This document shows positions 1-7,711 of a DNA stretch of 64,000 nucleotides, in pieces. A program made the translations under genes and the position numbers. The notes beneath the pieces were generated by a model. That model worked only from the letters and a program-made list of their open reading frames with translations, was not told where the DNA came from and ran no database searches. Numbering within the stretch: position 1 is the stretch's first letter; the number at the start of each line of letters is the position of its first letter. Origin of the DNA: an uncultured Flavobacterium sp. (lineage in GTDB: Bacteria; Bacteroidota; Bacteroidia; Flavobacteriales; Flavobacteriaceae); contig CALTVC010000005.1 of assembly GCA_943912855.1 (NCBI GenBank), forward strand, positions 124,001 to 188,000, given 5' to 3'.

Positions 1-498
1 GGTTTTGGCAATCTGCGCGGTTATGAGTTGGGTTTGTGCCTGCGCAGTTTTAAAGTCGGCACTGGCTATGTCGTATTCCTCCTGGCTTATGGCTTCCTTT
101 TCAAGGAGCAGGCGGGCACGGCGTTCATTTTCTGAAGCAAGTTTTTGTCTGGTGGCGGCTTCATTTGCCTGGGCACGAAGTTCTATATCATTTATCTTTA
201 CCAAAATCTGACCCTGTTTTACGGCAGCTCCTTCGGTAAAATAAATCTTTTCGGCAATGCCCGATACCTCGCTGGTAAGCTGTATCTGCTCATTGGCATC
301 TATAGAACCCGAAAGAGAAAGGTTATTCGAAAAATCTTCGGGCTGTACTACGATTCCGTTAACCGCTGTAGGCTTCTTTTCGCCCCCTCCGCCTCCAGAA
401 GTTTCTTCTTTTGCTTTTTTATTTTCGGATATGCGGTAGTAGATAAGTCCGCCAAGCCCCGCAATAAGGACCGCGTAAACAATGTATTTTATTTTCAT
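1..498 (-). CDS. RND efflux periplasmic adaptor (HlyD/membrane fusion protein), N-terminal part
   Basis: The minus-strand frame is open from an ATG at 498 to the window edge, giving 166 residues; the C-terminal part lies outside. It begins with a membrane anchor (MKIKYIVYAVLIAGLGGLIYY), then a Lys/Glu/Gly-rich linker, then a beta-barrel/lipoyl half containing SGSIDANEQIQLTSEVSG and GAAVKQGQILVKIND, which is typical of RND adaptor proteins. A long Ala/Gln/Glu-rich stretch that should form the alpha-hairpin follows (RAQANEAATRQKLASENERR). Proteins of this family bridge an inner-membrane RND pump and an outer-membrane TolC-like channel. The pump and channel genes would be expected to the left, outside the window. 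The family call is firm; substrate is unknown. Confidence 0.88.
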   Translation of the reverse strand, partial: MKIKYIVYAVLIAGLGGLIYYRISENKKAKEETSGGGGGEKKPTAVNGIVVQPEDFSNNLSLSGSIDANEQIQLTSEVSGIAEKIYFTEGAAVKQGQILVKINDIELRAQANEAATRQKLASENERRARLLLEKEAISQEEYDIASADFKTAQAQTQLITAQIAKT

Positions 499-645
499 GT
501 AATAAGGTGGCTATAATCTTAGCAAAGCTATGATAAAGTGCAGCTACACATCTGTTAAGAAAACTCTAAAATGATGAATTCAACTCATCATTCCCCCGCC
601 TTTAGACCCCGTAAATTACAAAAGGTTTAATTCCGCCTAAAATTT

Positions 646-653
646 TATCTTTG
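646..653 (+). promoter_or_regulatory. Bacteroidetes -7 box of rpe
   Basis: TATCTTTG matches the Bacteroidetes -7 consensus TAnnTTTG and ends 26 bases before the rpe ATG. A weak TTTA about 17 bases upstream may serve as the -33 element. Inferred from motif and position only. Confidence 0.55.
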
Positions 654-679
654 CACCATAAACAACACTCCTATTATAT

Positions 680-1348
680 ATGAAAAACACGCTTATAGCC
701 CCATCGGTACTTTCAGCTGATTTCGGCAACCTGCAGCGCGACATCGAAATGATTAACAACAGCGAGGCCGACTGGTTTCACGTAGACATCATGGACGGTG
801 TATTTGTGCCTAACCTGTCGTTCGGCATACCGGTGGTAGAAGCCATAACCCGCCACGCCAAAAAGACCATAGATGTACACCTGATGATTGTAAACCCGGA
901 TCCGTATATTAAAACATTCGCGGAGCTTGGTGCCAATAACCTTACCGTACATTACGAAACCTGCACCCACCTGCACCGTACCCTGCAAGCCATTAAGGCA
1001 GAAGGTATGAAAGCAGGTATAGCGCTAAACCCGCATACCAATGTAGAATTGCTCGAAGATATTATTAACGAAACCGACCTGGTGTGCCTTATGAGCGTTA
1101 ACCCGGGCTTTGGTGGGCAGAGCTTTATAGAGCGTACGTATGATAAAATCCGTAAGCTGAAAGAAATCATAGTACGCAACGGCGCTTCTACACTTATAGA
1201 GATTGACGGTGGTGTAAGCGATAAAAACGCGGCTAAACTGGTTGAAGCCGGTGCCGATGTACTGGTTGCAGGCAATTATGTTTTTAAAGCTGAAGACCCT
1301 GTAGCTACAGTTTCTGCGCTAAAAAAATTATTGGCTAACGCCCAATAG
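680..1348 (+). CDS. rpe: Ribulose-phosphate 3-epimerase
   Basis: A 222-residue TIM-barrel protein of full family length, cytosolic, interconverting D-ribulose 5-phosphate and D-xylulose 5-phosphate in the pentose phosphate pathway. The first strand carries IAPSVLSADF. The metal-binding and catalytic residues are visible: His34 and Asp36 in HVDIMDG, His67 in DVHLMI, and Asp176 in IEIDGGV. The phosphate-binding loop NPGFGGQSF is at about 141-149. The ATG at 680 is the natural start and lies 26 bases after a TAnnTTTG box. The gene stands alone, divergent from the efflux adaptor, and is followed by about 375 bases without a gene. Identification is firm. Confidence 0.97.
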   Translation: MKNTLIAPSVLSADFGNLQRDIEMINNSEADWFHVDIMDGVFVPNLSFGIPVVEAITRHAKKTIDVHLMIVNPDPYIKTFAELGANNLTVHYETCTHLHRTLQAIKAEGMKAGIALNPHTNVELLEDIINETDLVCLMSVNPGFGGQSFIERTYDKIRKLKEIIVRNGASTLIEIDGGVSDKNAAKLVEAGADVLVAGNYVFKAEDPVATVSALKKLLANAQ

Positions 1349-1626
1349 TGTAAAACAAGCCTATTTAAAACGTTTTCGTGAATTTGCTCTTTAGTTATTT
1401 ATTGAATTTTTTGCAATAACATCAGTATAACACGATGAGATTTTAAATTAATTACACATTAATAAAATTTAACAGTATTTTTAGCAAAAAGACAAAGACA
1501 TCCTTAAAATTAAGAAACTACTATTGTGTAGGAAATGTTAAATATATACTTTTAACATACTTAGCATTTATTTCTGGTTTAATGCTTTGACAAACAAAAG
1601 TGTGTATTTTTTCTTTTTGACAAGCA
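1349..1626. other. AT-rich intergenic stretch
   Basis: No coding frame, RNA gene or repeat could be recognised here. The sequence is AT-rich. A small imperfect inverted repeat (GTTAAA / TTTAAC near 1536-1556) is the only structure noticed. In particular no cobalamin-riboswitch-like sequence was seen ahead of the following TonB receptor. Confidence 0.5.
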
Positions 1627-1659
1627 AAGCCCTGTACCAACCATACAGGGCTTTTTATT
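1627..1659 (+). terminator. Hairpin with T-rich tail between rpe and the TonB receptor
   Basis: A perfect 10-bp stem (AAGCCCTGTA at 1627-1636 with TACAGGGCTT at 1644-1653), loop of 7, followed by TTTATTT. The T-rich side favours the plus strand. It lies about 280 bases after rpe and 42 bases before the -7 box of the next gene, so it insulates the receptor gene from upstream transcription. Confidence 0.7.
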
Positions 1660-1700
1660 TGTGCGAAATAATATTTTTAGACAAAACTAAAAATAATTTA

Positions 1701-1708
1701 TACATTTG
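1701..1708 (+). promoter_or_regulatory. Bacteroidetes -7 box of the TonB receptor gene
   Basis: TACATTTG fits TAnnTTTG exactly. It ends at 1708, so the upstream in-frame GTG at 1708 cannot be a start codon on this transcript. The ATG at 1726 would have a leader of roughly 10-12 bases. Confidence 0.6.
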
Positions 1709-1725
1709 TGCAAATAATAAAATTG

Positions 1726-3942
1726 ATGAAATACTTTTTACTTTTTATAATTGGTTTAAATTTTTGTTTAGCGCAGCAGGGTTCTTTGCAGGGAACAGTG
1801 ACTGATGGCAATGGCCCGCTGCCTGCCGCGACACTCATAATAAACCCCGGCAGTAAAATAATTACCACAAACGAAGCAGGTAAATACAGCATAGCCTTAC
1901 CAGATGGTGCCTATACCCTTAGCGTACAGTACACCGGTTTTAAAGTGCTTACCAAGAAAGTTACCGTAAAAGGAAGTACTACGTTAAACATCGTATTGGC
2001 ATCTGAAGATACAGCTCTTGACGAAGTGGTGGTAACCGGCACCATGAAAGAAACCACACGGTCGGCTAGTCCGATACCGGTTGAAATAATTACCCCTAAA
2101 CTCTTTCGTAAAAACCCTACGCCGAGCCTGTTTGAAGCCGTAGGCATGATAAACGGCGTTATGCCCCAGCTCAACTGTAATGTATGCAACACGGGCGACA
2201 TCCACATAAACGGTATGGAAGGCCCTTATACCATGATACTCATAGACGGCATGCCCATAGTAAGCGCACTGAGTACTGTATACGGACTTAGCGGTATACC
2301 AAACAGCATAGTGGAACGTATAGAGGTGGTTAAAGGTCCGGCATCGTCGTTATACGGGTCGGAAGCCATGGGGGGACTGATAAATGTAATTACCAAAACC
2401 CCAACGAAAGCCCCGCAATTCAGCGCGGATTATTTCATGACGAGCTGGGGCGAACTGAGTATGGATGCTGCAAGCCGTTTCAGGGCAGGGAATGCAACGT
2501 CGTTATTAGGCGTGAATTACTTCAATTACAGCAGTAAAGCCGATAAGAACCACGACAACTTTACCGATGTTACCCAGCAGAACCGTGTATCTATATTCAA
2601 CAAATGGAGTTTTGAGCGTAAAGAAAACCGCCTGGCAAGCATCGGTGCGCGTTATGTATACGAAGACCGATGGGGTGGCGAACTACAATGGAACAAAAGC
2701 CTACGCGGTAGCGATCAGGTATATGGCGAAAGCATTTACACCAAGCGTGCCGAACTTATAGGTATGTATCAGCTGCCGTTTACGGAGAAGGTATTTACAC
2801 AATTCTCCTACAACTGGCACAACCAGGATTCGTGGTACGGCACCACACCATATATGGCTACACAGCAGGTGGGCTTTGTGCAAACCTATTGGGATAAAAA
2901 ACTGACTGATGACCATACCTTATTAGTAGGCGCTGCGCTTCGTTATACGTATTATGATGACAACACGCCCGGCACTGCCAATGCCGACGGAAGTAACCAA
3001 CCACAGAAATCGCCCTTGCCGGGATTGTTCGTGCAGGACGAGTGGGCGGTAAACGAAAAGCACACCCTGCTGGGCGGTTACCGTTTTGACCACGACAAGC
3101 ACCACGGTGGCATACACTCGCCACGGGTAGCCTATAAGTTTTCGCCCGATGTACGTAATACACTAAGGGCAAGCTTTGGCAGCGGGTTCAGGGTAGTAAA
3201 TTTATTTACCGAAGACCACGCGGCACTAAGTGGAGCACGCCAGGTAGTGATTGAAGGCAACTTGAAACCGGAGCGTTCCCTTAATAGTAATCTTAACTAT
3301 GTATGGAAATGGCCTGCCAGACCTTTTGTAATGAACCTGGATGTTACAGGTTTCTATTCGTATTTTACCAATAAAATCATAGGCGACTTTGATGCCGACC
3401 CTACTAAAATCATTTACAGCAACCTGAATGGTTATGCGGTTTCGCGCGGGGTATCTACAAATTTGGAAATGATGTTTAACTTCCCCCTGAAACTTACCGG
3501 AGGTATATCGTACACCGATGTGTACCGTATGGAAGACAGTGAAAAAATACAGCAATTGCACGCCCCTAAGTGGAGCGGTAACTTCATTGGTTCGTATTCT
3601 TTCCCTAATAATTATACGATAGATGTTACGGGCAACTGGTACGGCTCTATGCGCCTGCCTATATTGCCAAACGATTATCGCCCGGAATATTCGCCCTGGT
3701 ATTGCATTGCGAACATTCAGGCTACAAAAAAACTTCCGTACGGGCTGGAAGTATATGGCGGTATGAAAAACGTTTTTGACTTTGTGCCAAAATACGCGCT
3801 GATGCGTCCCGAAGACCCGTTTAACCAACACGTGGATGATCCTGTAAACAACCCGAACGGTTACACGTTTGATACCGCTTACAATTATGCATCATTACAG
3901 GGCAGGCGTGTATTTTTAGGGCTTCGCCTTACGGTGCAGTAA
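1726..3942 (+). CDS. TonB-dependent outer-membrane receptor with carboxypeptidase-like N-terminal domain
   Basis: About 738 residues from the ATG at 1726. An in-frame GTG at 1708 was rejected because it overlaps the -7 promoter box and because the signal peptide begins MKYFLLFIIG. After cleavage there is a CarboxypepD_reg-like beta domain (about 18-85, GTVTDGNGPLPAATLIINPG), then a TonB plug (about 105-225) with LIDGMPIVSA and IEVVKGPASSLYGSEAMGGLINVITK, then a 22-strand-type barrel to the end (FLGLRLTVQ). The family imports siderophores, cobalamin, metals or glycans across the outer membrane with TonB/ExbBD energy. The barrel resembles BtuB/CirA-type receptors rather than SusC, and no SusD-like lipoprotein follows. 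The ligand cannot be read from sequence. Confidence 0.9.
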   Translation: MKYFLLFIIGLNFCLAQQGSLQGTVTDGNGPLPAATLIINPGSKIITTNEAGKYSIALPDGAYTLSVQYTGFKVLTKKVTVKGSTTLNIVLASEDTALDEVVVTGTMKETTRSASPIPVEIITPKLFRKNPTPSLFEAVGMINGVMPQLNCNVCNTGDIHINGMEGPYTMILIDGMPIVSALSTVYGLSGIPNSIVERIEVVKGPASSLYGSEAMGGLINVITKTPTKAPQFSADYFMTSWGELSMDAASRFRAGNATSLLGVNYFNYSSKADKNHDNFTDVTQQNRVSIFNKWSFERKENRLASIGARYVYEDRWGGELQWNKSLRGSDQVYGESIYTKRAELIGMYQLPFTEKVFTQFSYNWHNQDSWYGTTPYMATQQVGFVQTYWDKKLTDDHTLLVGAALRYTYYDDNTPGTANADGSNQPQKSPLPGLFVQDEWAVNEKHTLLGGYRFDHDKHHGGIHSPRVAYKFSPDVRNTLRASFGSGFRVVNLFTEDHAALSGARQVVIEGNLKPERSLNSNLNYVWKWPARPFVMNLDVTGFYSYFTNKIIGDFDADPTKIIYSNLNGYAVSRGVSTNLEMMFNFPLKLTGGISYTDVYRMEDSEKIQQLHAPKWSGNFIGSYSFPNNYTIDVTGNWYGSMRLPILPNDYRPEYSPWYCIANIQATKKLPYGLEVYGGMKNVFDFVPKYALMRPEDPFNQHVDDPVNNPNGYTFDTAYNYASLQGRRVFLGLRLTVQ

Positions 3943-3969
3943 AGAATAGAGCGGTGTTAAAATCATCGT

Positions 3970-4011
3970 AATAGTGTGGAAAGTGTGGAAAATTAACCAC
4001 ACTATTCCACA
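3970..4011 (+). terminator. Inverted repeat after the TonB receptor, possible weak terminator
   Basis: AATAGTGTGG (3970-3979) pairs with CCACACTATT (3997-4006). An alternative pairing TGTGGAA (3984-3990) with TTCCACA (4005-4011) is also possible. There is no good T tract, so termination is uncertain. The motif resembles the strong hairpin at 47927-47970. Confidence 0.4.
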
Positions 4012-4072
4012 ATCGGGATTTTAGTGTAAAAACACAAGTGTTTGATTATCAAAATGTTTCTGATTAAGGCAT

Positions 4073-4131
4073 AGGTATTGTTTTGTCTACAGCGGAAAAG
4101 TCCGCTTTTAGAAGCCGGAGAAACAATACCT
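4073..4131 (+). promoter_or_regulatory. Structured mRNA leader directly before the glycosyltransferase start codon
   Basis: Two nested perfect stems are visible. The outer stem pairs AGGTATTGTTT (4073-4083) with AAACAATACCT (4121-4131), 11 bp. The inner hairpin pairs AGCGGA (4091-4096) with TCCGCT (4101-4106) around an AAAG loop. An unpaired segment (TTTAGAAGCCGGAG, 4107-4120) lies between them. The outer stem ends one base before the ATG at 4133, so folding would bury the ribosome landing site. It matches no riboswitch class that I recognise. A translational switch, protein-binding site or thermosensor is inferred, not shown. Confidence 0.6.
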
Positions 4132-4132
4132 T

Positions 4133-5590
4133 ATGAAAACAGGAATTACTAAAAACCAATTGTACTACGCTGATACGCTGGCCGTAGCCGAAGAACCGGT
4201 TACAAAAAGCACACTAAACGTTGTAAAAGACGAAGTACCACAAACCGAACCAAAATCTACCGGAAATAAAAGAAAAGTAGACCTAATAGGTACCTTGGTA
4301 CTTATAGGTACTTTTTTACTGATGCTGGGTGGCACTTACTTGGTGTACCTACTACAACCCGAGTTTGACCTGTTGCACCAGGAGCGTATGAGTACTGTAT
4401 GGGGCTTTGCCATAATCGCGGTGAGTATAGCGTTTTTAGGCGTTAAAGGGCTATTCTTTATATACAACATTATCTTATACATAAGATACAAGCCTGTAAC
4501 AGGCGTATCCGATGAACTGTTGCCTACGTGTACGGTTATAGTGCCCGCCTACAACGAAGGCCCGCTGGTATATCATACCCTTATGAGCCTTATACAAAGC
4601 GACTATCCTGCACACAAAATGCAACTGATAGCCATTGATGATGGCAGTAAAGATGACACATGGCAATGGATATTAAAAGCCAAAAGCGAATTAGGCGATC
4701 GTGTTACCATACACAAGCAACCTAAGAATATGGGTAAACGCCATGCGCTTTACTATGGTTTCAACAACGGTAGCGGAGACGTGTTTGTTACCGTAGACAG
4801 CGATTCGGTAGTAAAACCAGATACGCTTCGTAATCTTGTAAGCCCTATGGCCACTAATGAAAACTGTGGTGCCGTTGCAGGAAACGTTAGGGTGCTAAAT
4901 TCTGAAGGTGGCATTATCCCGAAAATGCTTAACGTGAGTTTTGTACTGAGTTTTGAATTTATCCGTTCGGCAGAAGGAGCTTTGGGGTCTGTATTTTGTA
5001 CGCCGGGCGCGCTTGCGGCTTACCGCAAGGAAGCTGTTTTTGCCTGCCTGCCAGAGTGGATAAATCAAACCTTTATGGGTAAACGATCAGACATTGGTGA
5101 AGACCGTGCCATGACCAACATGATTATGAAACAGGGCTATAGCATCAACTTCCAAAGAAATGCCTATGTACTTACCAATGTGCCTGAAAAGTATAAAGGA
5201 CTGTATAAAATGTTTATCCGTTGGGGACGTAGCAATGTAAGGGAAGGAATAAAAACAGCCAAGTTTGTTTTCACAGATTTCAGGGCTCAGTCGAAACTTG
5301 GTACAAGGATATTGTTCATGAACCAGCTTCTTACCATACTTACGGCGTTTCCGTTCCTACTACTCATGTTGTTTATTATAGCTACACAACCGCTGTTGTT
5401 CTTAGCTTCGACATTGCTGGGCATATTTGTATACTCAAGCTTCCCGGTATTCTTCTACGCAAGGAGGTACAATTTAAGGGAGTCGCTTTACGCTTATACA
5501 TATAGTTTATTCTATACTTTCAGCCTGTTTTGGATTACTCCATACGCCATAGCTACTGCCGGGAAAAGCGGTTGGCTAACGCGAGGTTAA
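4133..5590 (+). CDS. Membrane family 2 glycosyltransferase (processive polysaccharide synthase-like)
   Basis: 485 residues. A hydrophilic N-terminus (1-48) precedes two membrane segments (about 50-73 and 88-117). A GT-A catalytic domain then shows VIVPAYNEG, IDDGSKDD, the DxD-type VTVDSDS, a GED motif (IGEDRAMTN) and a QxxRW-like FIRWGRSNVRE. Three further membrane helices follow (about 400-470). This is the layout of inner-membrane synthases such as hyaluronan, chitin/NodC and poly-GlcNAc synthases, which polymerise a UDP-sugar and extrude the product. Neither the sugar nor the polymer can be deduced. No deacetylase or export gene sits next to it. Expression may be controlled by the leader structure at 4073-4131. 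A strong terminator follows. Confidence 0.88.
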   Translation: MKTGITKNQLYYADTLAVAEEPVTKSTLNVVKDEVPQTEPKSTGNKRKVDLIGTLVLIGTFLLMLGGTYLVYLLQPEFDLLHQERMSTVWGFAIIAVSIAFLGVKGLFFIYNIILYIRYKPVTGVSDELLPTCTVIVPAYNEGPLVYHTLMSLIQSDYPAHKMQLIAIDDGSKDDTWQWILKAKSELGDRVTIHKQPKNMGKRHALYYGFNNGSGDVFVTVDSDSVVKPDTLRNLVSPMATNENCGAVAGNVRVLNSEGGIIPKMLNVSFVLSFEFIRSAEGALGSVFCTPGALAAYRKEAVFACLPEWINQTFMGKRSDIGEDRAMTNMIMKQGYSINFQRNAYVLTNVPEKYKGLYKMFIRWGRSNVREGIKTAKFVFTDFRAQSKLGTRILFMNQLLTILTAFPFLLLMLFIIATQPLLFLASTLLGIFVYSSFPVFFYARRYNLRESLYAYTYSLFYTFSLFWITPYAIATAGKSGWLTRG

Positions 5591-5630
5591 CAATATATTA
5601 CACGACTAAACTATCTATTTAACTACACGA

Positions 5631-5666
5631 AAAAAGCCGCAGGATGATTCCCTGCGGCTTTTTGAT
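5631..5666 (+). terminator. Rho-independent terminator of the glycosyltransferase gene
   Basis: Perfect 13-bp stem (5631-5643 with 5651-5663), GC core GCCGCAGG, 7-base loop, T-rich 3' arm. It begins 40 bases after the stop codon. Confidence 0.9.
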
Positions 5667-5810
5667 TTTATTCAATTTGAAGATGTATACTTTGTTTGAA
5701 ACCTGAGGTTTAACTCCTTTATTAAAGGGGCACAGGCTACTGAGGTTAATCGGAGTAGCGAACTATACTAACTATTAATATTACCGAACAGGTACTGCAT
5801 AAAAACAAAA

Positions 5811-5981
5811 AACTCCGGTAATCAGCCGGAGTTCAATCATCAATCAAAAAACGAACAGTTATTGAACTGTTGGTACTTTTATATTTAAAAAAATATGTTT
5901 TTAAGCCTTTTAGGGCTGCAAAATACAAATTATATTCTAAATGGAAAAATGCTTGACACGAAAATTTTCGTTTTGAAGCAA
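5811..5981 (-). promoter_or_regulatory. rpoD 3' untranslated region with three hairpins, the last a terminator
   Basis: Read on the minus strand after the rpoD stop: a small hairpin (AGCC / GGCT, 5904-5917), a perfect 7-bp hairpin (AACAGTT / AACTGTT, 5854-5871), then a terminator with an 8-bp stem (AACTCCGG 5811-5818 with CCGGAGTT 5826-5833) followed by a T run. This gives an unusually structured tail of about 170 bases. The stretch 5667-5810 between this and the glycosyltransferase terminator holds no gene that I can see. Confidence 0.65.
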
Positions 5982-6845
5982 TTAGCCCAAATACGTTTTT
6001 AGTATTTTGCTGCGAGAGGTATGTTTCAGCCTCCTGATAGCTTTTTCCTTAATCTGGCGCACGCGCTCACGGGTAAGGTCAAAGGTTTCGCCTATCTCCT
6101 CAAGGGTCATAGGGTGCTGGTCACCAAGGCCAAAGTATAGCCTTACAACGTCTGCCTCACGAGGGGTAAGGGTTTCCAGGGCACGCTCTATTTCAGTACG
6201 AAGCGATTCGTGGATAAGTTCCCTGTCTGGATTTGGCGATTCGCCTGAGCGAAGTACGTCGTATAGGTTAGAGTCTTCACCTTCTACAAGCGGGGCATCC
6301 ATAGACAGGTGGCGTCCGCTGTTTTTCATACTCTCCTTAACGTCGTTTACGGTCATGTCAAGTTCCTTGGCAATTTCCTCGGCGCTAGGGGCACGTTCGT
6401 TGCTCTGCTCAAGCAGGGCATACATCTTGTTGATTTTGTTGATAGAACCAATCTTGTTCAGTGGAAGCCTTACAATACGAGATTGTTCGGCAAGAGCCTG
6501 AAGTATAGACTGGCGGATCCACCATACAGCGTAAGAGATGAATTTGAAACCACGGGTTTCGTCAAAACGCTGGGCGGCTTTTATAAGTCCAAGGTTACCT
6601 TCGTTAATAAGGTCAGGTAGAGTAAGACCCTGGTTTTGGTACTGTTTTGCAACCGATACCACGAAACGAAGGTTAGCTTTAGTCAGTTTTTCAAGTGCGC
6701 GCTGGTCACCTGCTTTTATGCGCTGTGCCAGTTCTACCTCCTCATCTGCAGTGATCAAATCCACTTTTCCAATCTCCTGAAGGTATTTGTCTAATGAAGC
6801 AGTTTCCCTGTTGGTAACCTGCTTGGTAATTTTTAACTGTCTCAT
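5982..6845 (-). CDS. rpoD: Primary RNA polymerase sigma factor (RpoD/SigA), short Bacteroidetes form
   Basis: 287 residues, about half the length of E. coli sigma-70, because region 1.1 and the non-conserved insert are absent; this is normal for Bacteroidetes. Region 1.2 starts at SLDKYLQEIGKVDLI. Region 2 includes DLINEGNLGLIKAAQRFD and the -10-melting helix FISYAVWWIRQSI. Region 3 runs through LPLNKIGSINKINK. Region 4 ends with the -35-type helix-turn-helix TLEEIGETFDLTRERVRQIK. In this phylum the housekeeping sigma recognises TTG / TAnnTTTG promoters, which match the boxes seen through this window. Single-gene unit with its own long 3' tail. Confidence 0.97.
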   Translation of the reverse strand: MRQLKITKQVTNRETASLDKYLQEIGKVDLITADEEVELAQRIKAGDQRALEKLTKANLRFVVSVAKQYQNQGLTLPDLINEGNLGLIKAAQRFDETRGFKFISYAVWWIRQSILQALAEQSRIVRLPLNKIGSINKINKMYALLEQSNERAPSAEEIAKELDMTVNDVKESMKNSGRHLSMDAPLVEGEDSNLYDVLRSGESPNPDRELIHESLRTEIERALETLTPREADVVRLYFGLGDQHPMTLEEIGETFDLTRERVRQIKEKAIRRLKHTSRSKILKTYLG

Positions 6846-6933
6846 GTAAGAACTCCTAGTTAATTAATTCATTCTATAGTTATACGTAAGGAGTGCCAAA
6901 AAGGTTACAAGGTTGGGAAAGTTTTTTGCAAAA

Positions 6934-6964
6934 AAAATCCGGCTAAGTGTATTAGCCGGATTTT
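6934..6964 (-). terminator. Terminator of the TM2/DUF2752 operon
   Basis: Perfect 13-bp stem (6934-6946 with 6952-6964, core TCCGGCTAA), 5-base loop. The T run is on the minus strand, directly after the minus-strand gene ending at 6985. Confidence 0.85.
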
Positions 6965-6984
6965 CAGGTGAGTTGGTAACTATA

Positions 6985-7299
6985 TTACATGAATTTGTTT
7001 ATTAGTTTTGGGAGTTGTTTCCCTTTGGCTTCGTACAATGCCTTAACCCATAAAGGAAAAAGAGCGGGTACTGCAACAAAGGTAAATTTGTTAAATTCCC
7101 AGGCTTTACCGAAATCAAGGTGCAAAAAATGCATCACTCCACGGGTAAGCCCACACGCAGGGCACTCTAAATCTGACAGTACTTTAGACAGGCAGACACT
7201 TTCTCCGTGGTCAAAAAAATCAACCGGCAGTAGCACTAGTACTAAGGGAGTAAGTATGGTAATCCAAACACGTGTGTAAAAAACAATCTTCGTAATCAC
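6985..7299 (-). CDS. DUF2752 small membrane protein
   Basis: 104 residues with two hydrophobic helices (about 5-27 and 72-92) and the family hallmark ECPACGLTRGVMHFLHLDFGKAWEFN, a CPxCGLTR signature typical of DUF2752. The function of this family is not established. The signature Cys pair could bind a metal or form a disulfide. It is the second gene of a two-gene unit, 9 bases after the TM2-domain gene, an arrangement common in Bacteroidetes. It ends in a strong terminator. Confidence 0.85.
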   Translation of the reverse strand: MITKIVFYTRVWITILTPLVLVLLPVDFFDHGESVCLSKVLSDLECPACGLTRGVMHFLHLDFGKAWEFNKFTFVAVPALFPLWVKALYEAKGKQLPKLINKFM

Positions 7300-7308
7300 T
7301 TACTTTAA

Positions 7309-7668
7309 TTAAAGTGTTTCTGTATAGCTTCCATTTTTAGGCTGTAGGTCGCCAGTAATGATCCTGATAAGGTCAATAAGCGCCCAAATACCACAACCAC
7401 CAAGGGTAAGGATTTGTACAATACCTTGCCAGATGTAGCCAAGGTAAAAACGGTGAATACCAATAGCACCTACGAAGATACAAAGTAGAAGAGCAATAAG
7501 CTGGCTTTTACCTGCAACGGCAACAGCCGGAGACGAAAGCTCTTCGTGTTTTTCTTCAACAACAGTTACGTTGTTAGTGGTTGTTTTTTGCACCGGGAAA
7601 GATGCGTAAGTAGCCGTTACTGAGATCATCAGTAGGGCGATCAATGAAAATAACAATTTTAATTTCAT
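7309..7668 (-). CDS. TM2 domain-containing membrane protein
   Basis: 119 residues. A signal-like segment (1-22, MKLKLLFSLIALLMISVTATYA) and a polar linker precede the TM2 domain (about 54-110): LIALLLCIFVGAIGIHRFYLGYIWQGIVQ followed by LGGCGIWALIDLIRIITGD. The GxHRFYxG and WxLIDLI elements define this two-helix family, whose function in bacteria is unknown. It is co-transcribed with the DUF2752 gene. The start at 7668 gives a clean N-terminal hydrophobic segment. Confidence 0.88.
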   Translation of the reverse strand: MKLKLLFSLIALLMISVTATYASFPVQKTTTNNVTVVEEKHEELSSPAVAVAGKSQLIALLLCIFVGAIGIHRFYLGYIWQGIVQILTLGGCGIWALIDLIRIITGDLQPKNGSYTETL

Positions 7669-7679
7669 ATAAATTGATT

Positions 7680-7687
7680 TATGTTTG
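7680..7687 (+). promoter_or_regulatory. -7 box of the 7712 gene
   Basis: TATGTTTG fits TAnnTTTG and ends 25 bases before the ATG at 7712. No convincing -33 TTG was found at the usual distance. Confidence 0.5.
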
Positions 7688-7711
7688 CACCAAAAATATA
7701 AATTTTAACAT

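Noticed and set aside
1349..1725. Cobalamin riboswitch before the first TonB receptor
   Set aside because: No B12-box-like sequence or matching fold; the promoter box leaves a leader of only about ten bases.
1587..1805. Plus-strand reading frame overlapping the start of the TonB receptor
   Set aside because: Lies in another frame across a terminator hairpin and the receptor signal peptide; no plausible protein features.
3226..3831. 201-residue minus-strand frame
   Set aside because: Shadow of the TonB receptor; composition follows from the opposite strand and no motif is present.
6846..6933. Sigma-54-like TTGGCAC before rpoD
   Set aside because: The -24 part fits, but the -12 position reads GT rather than GC; too weak to report as a promoter.
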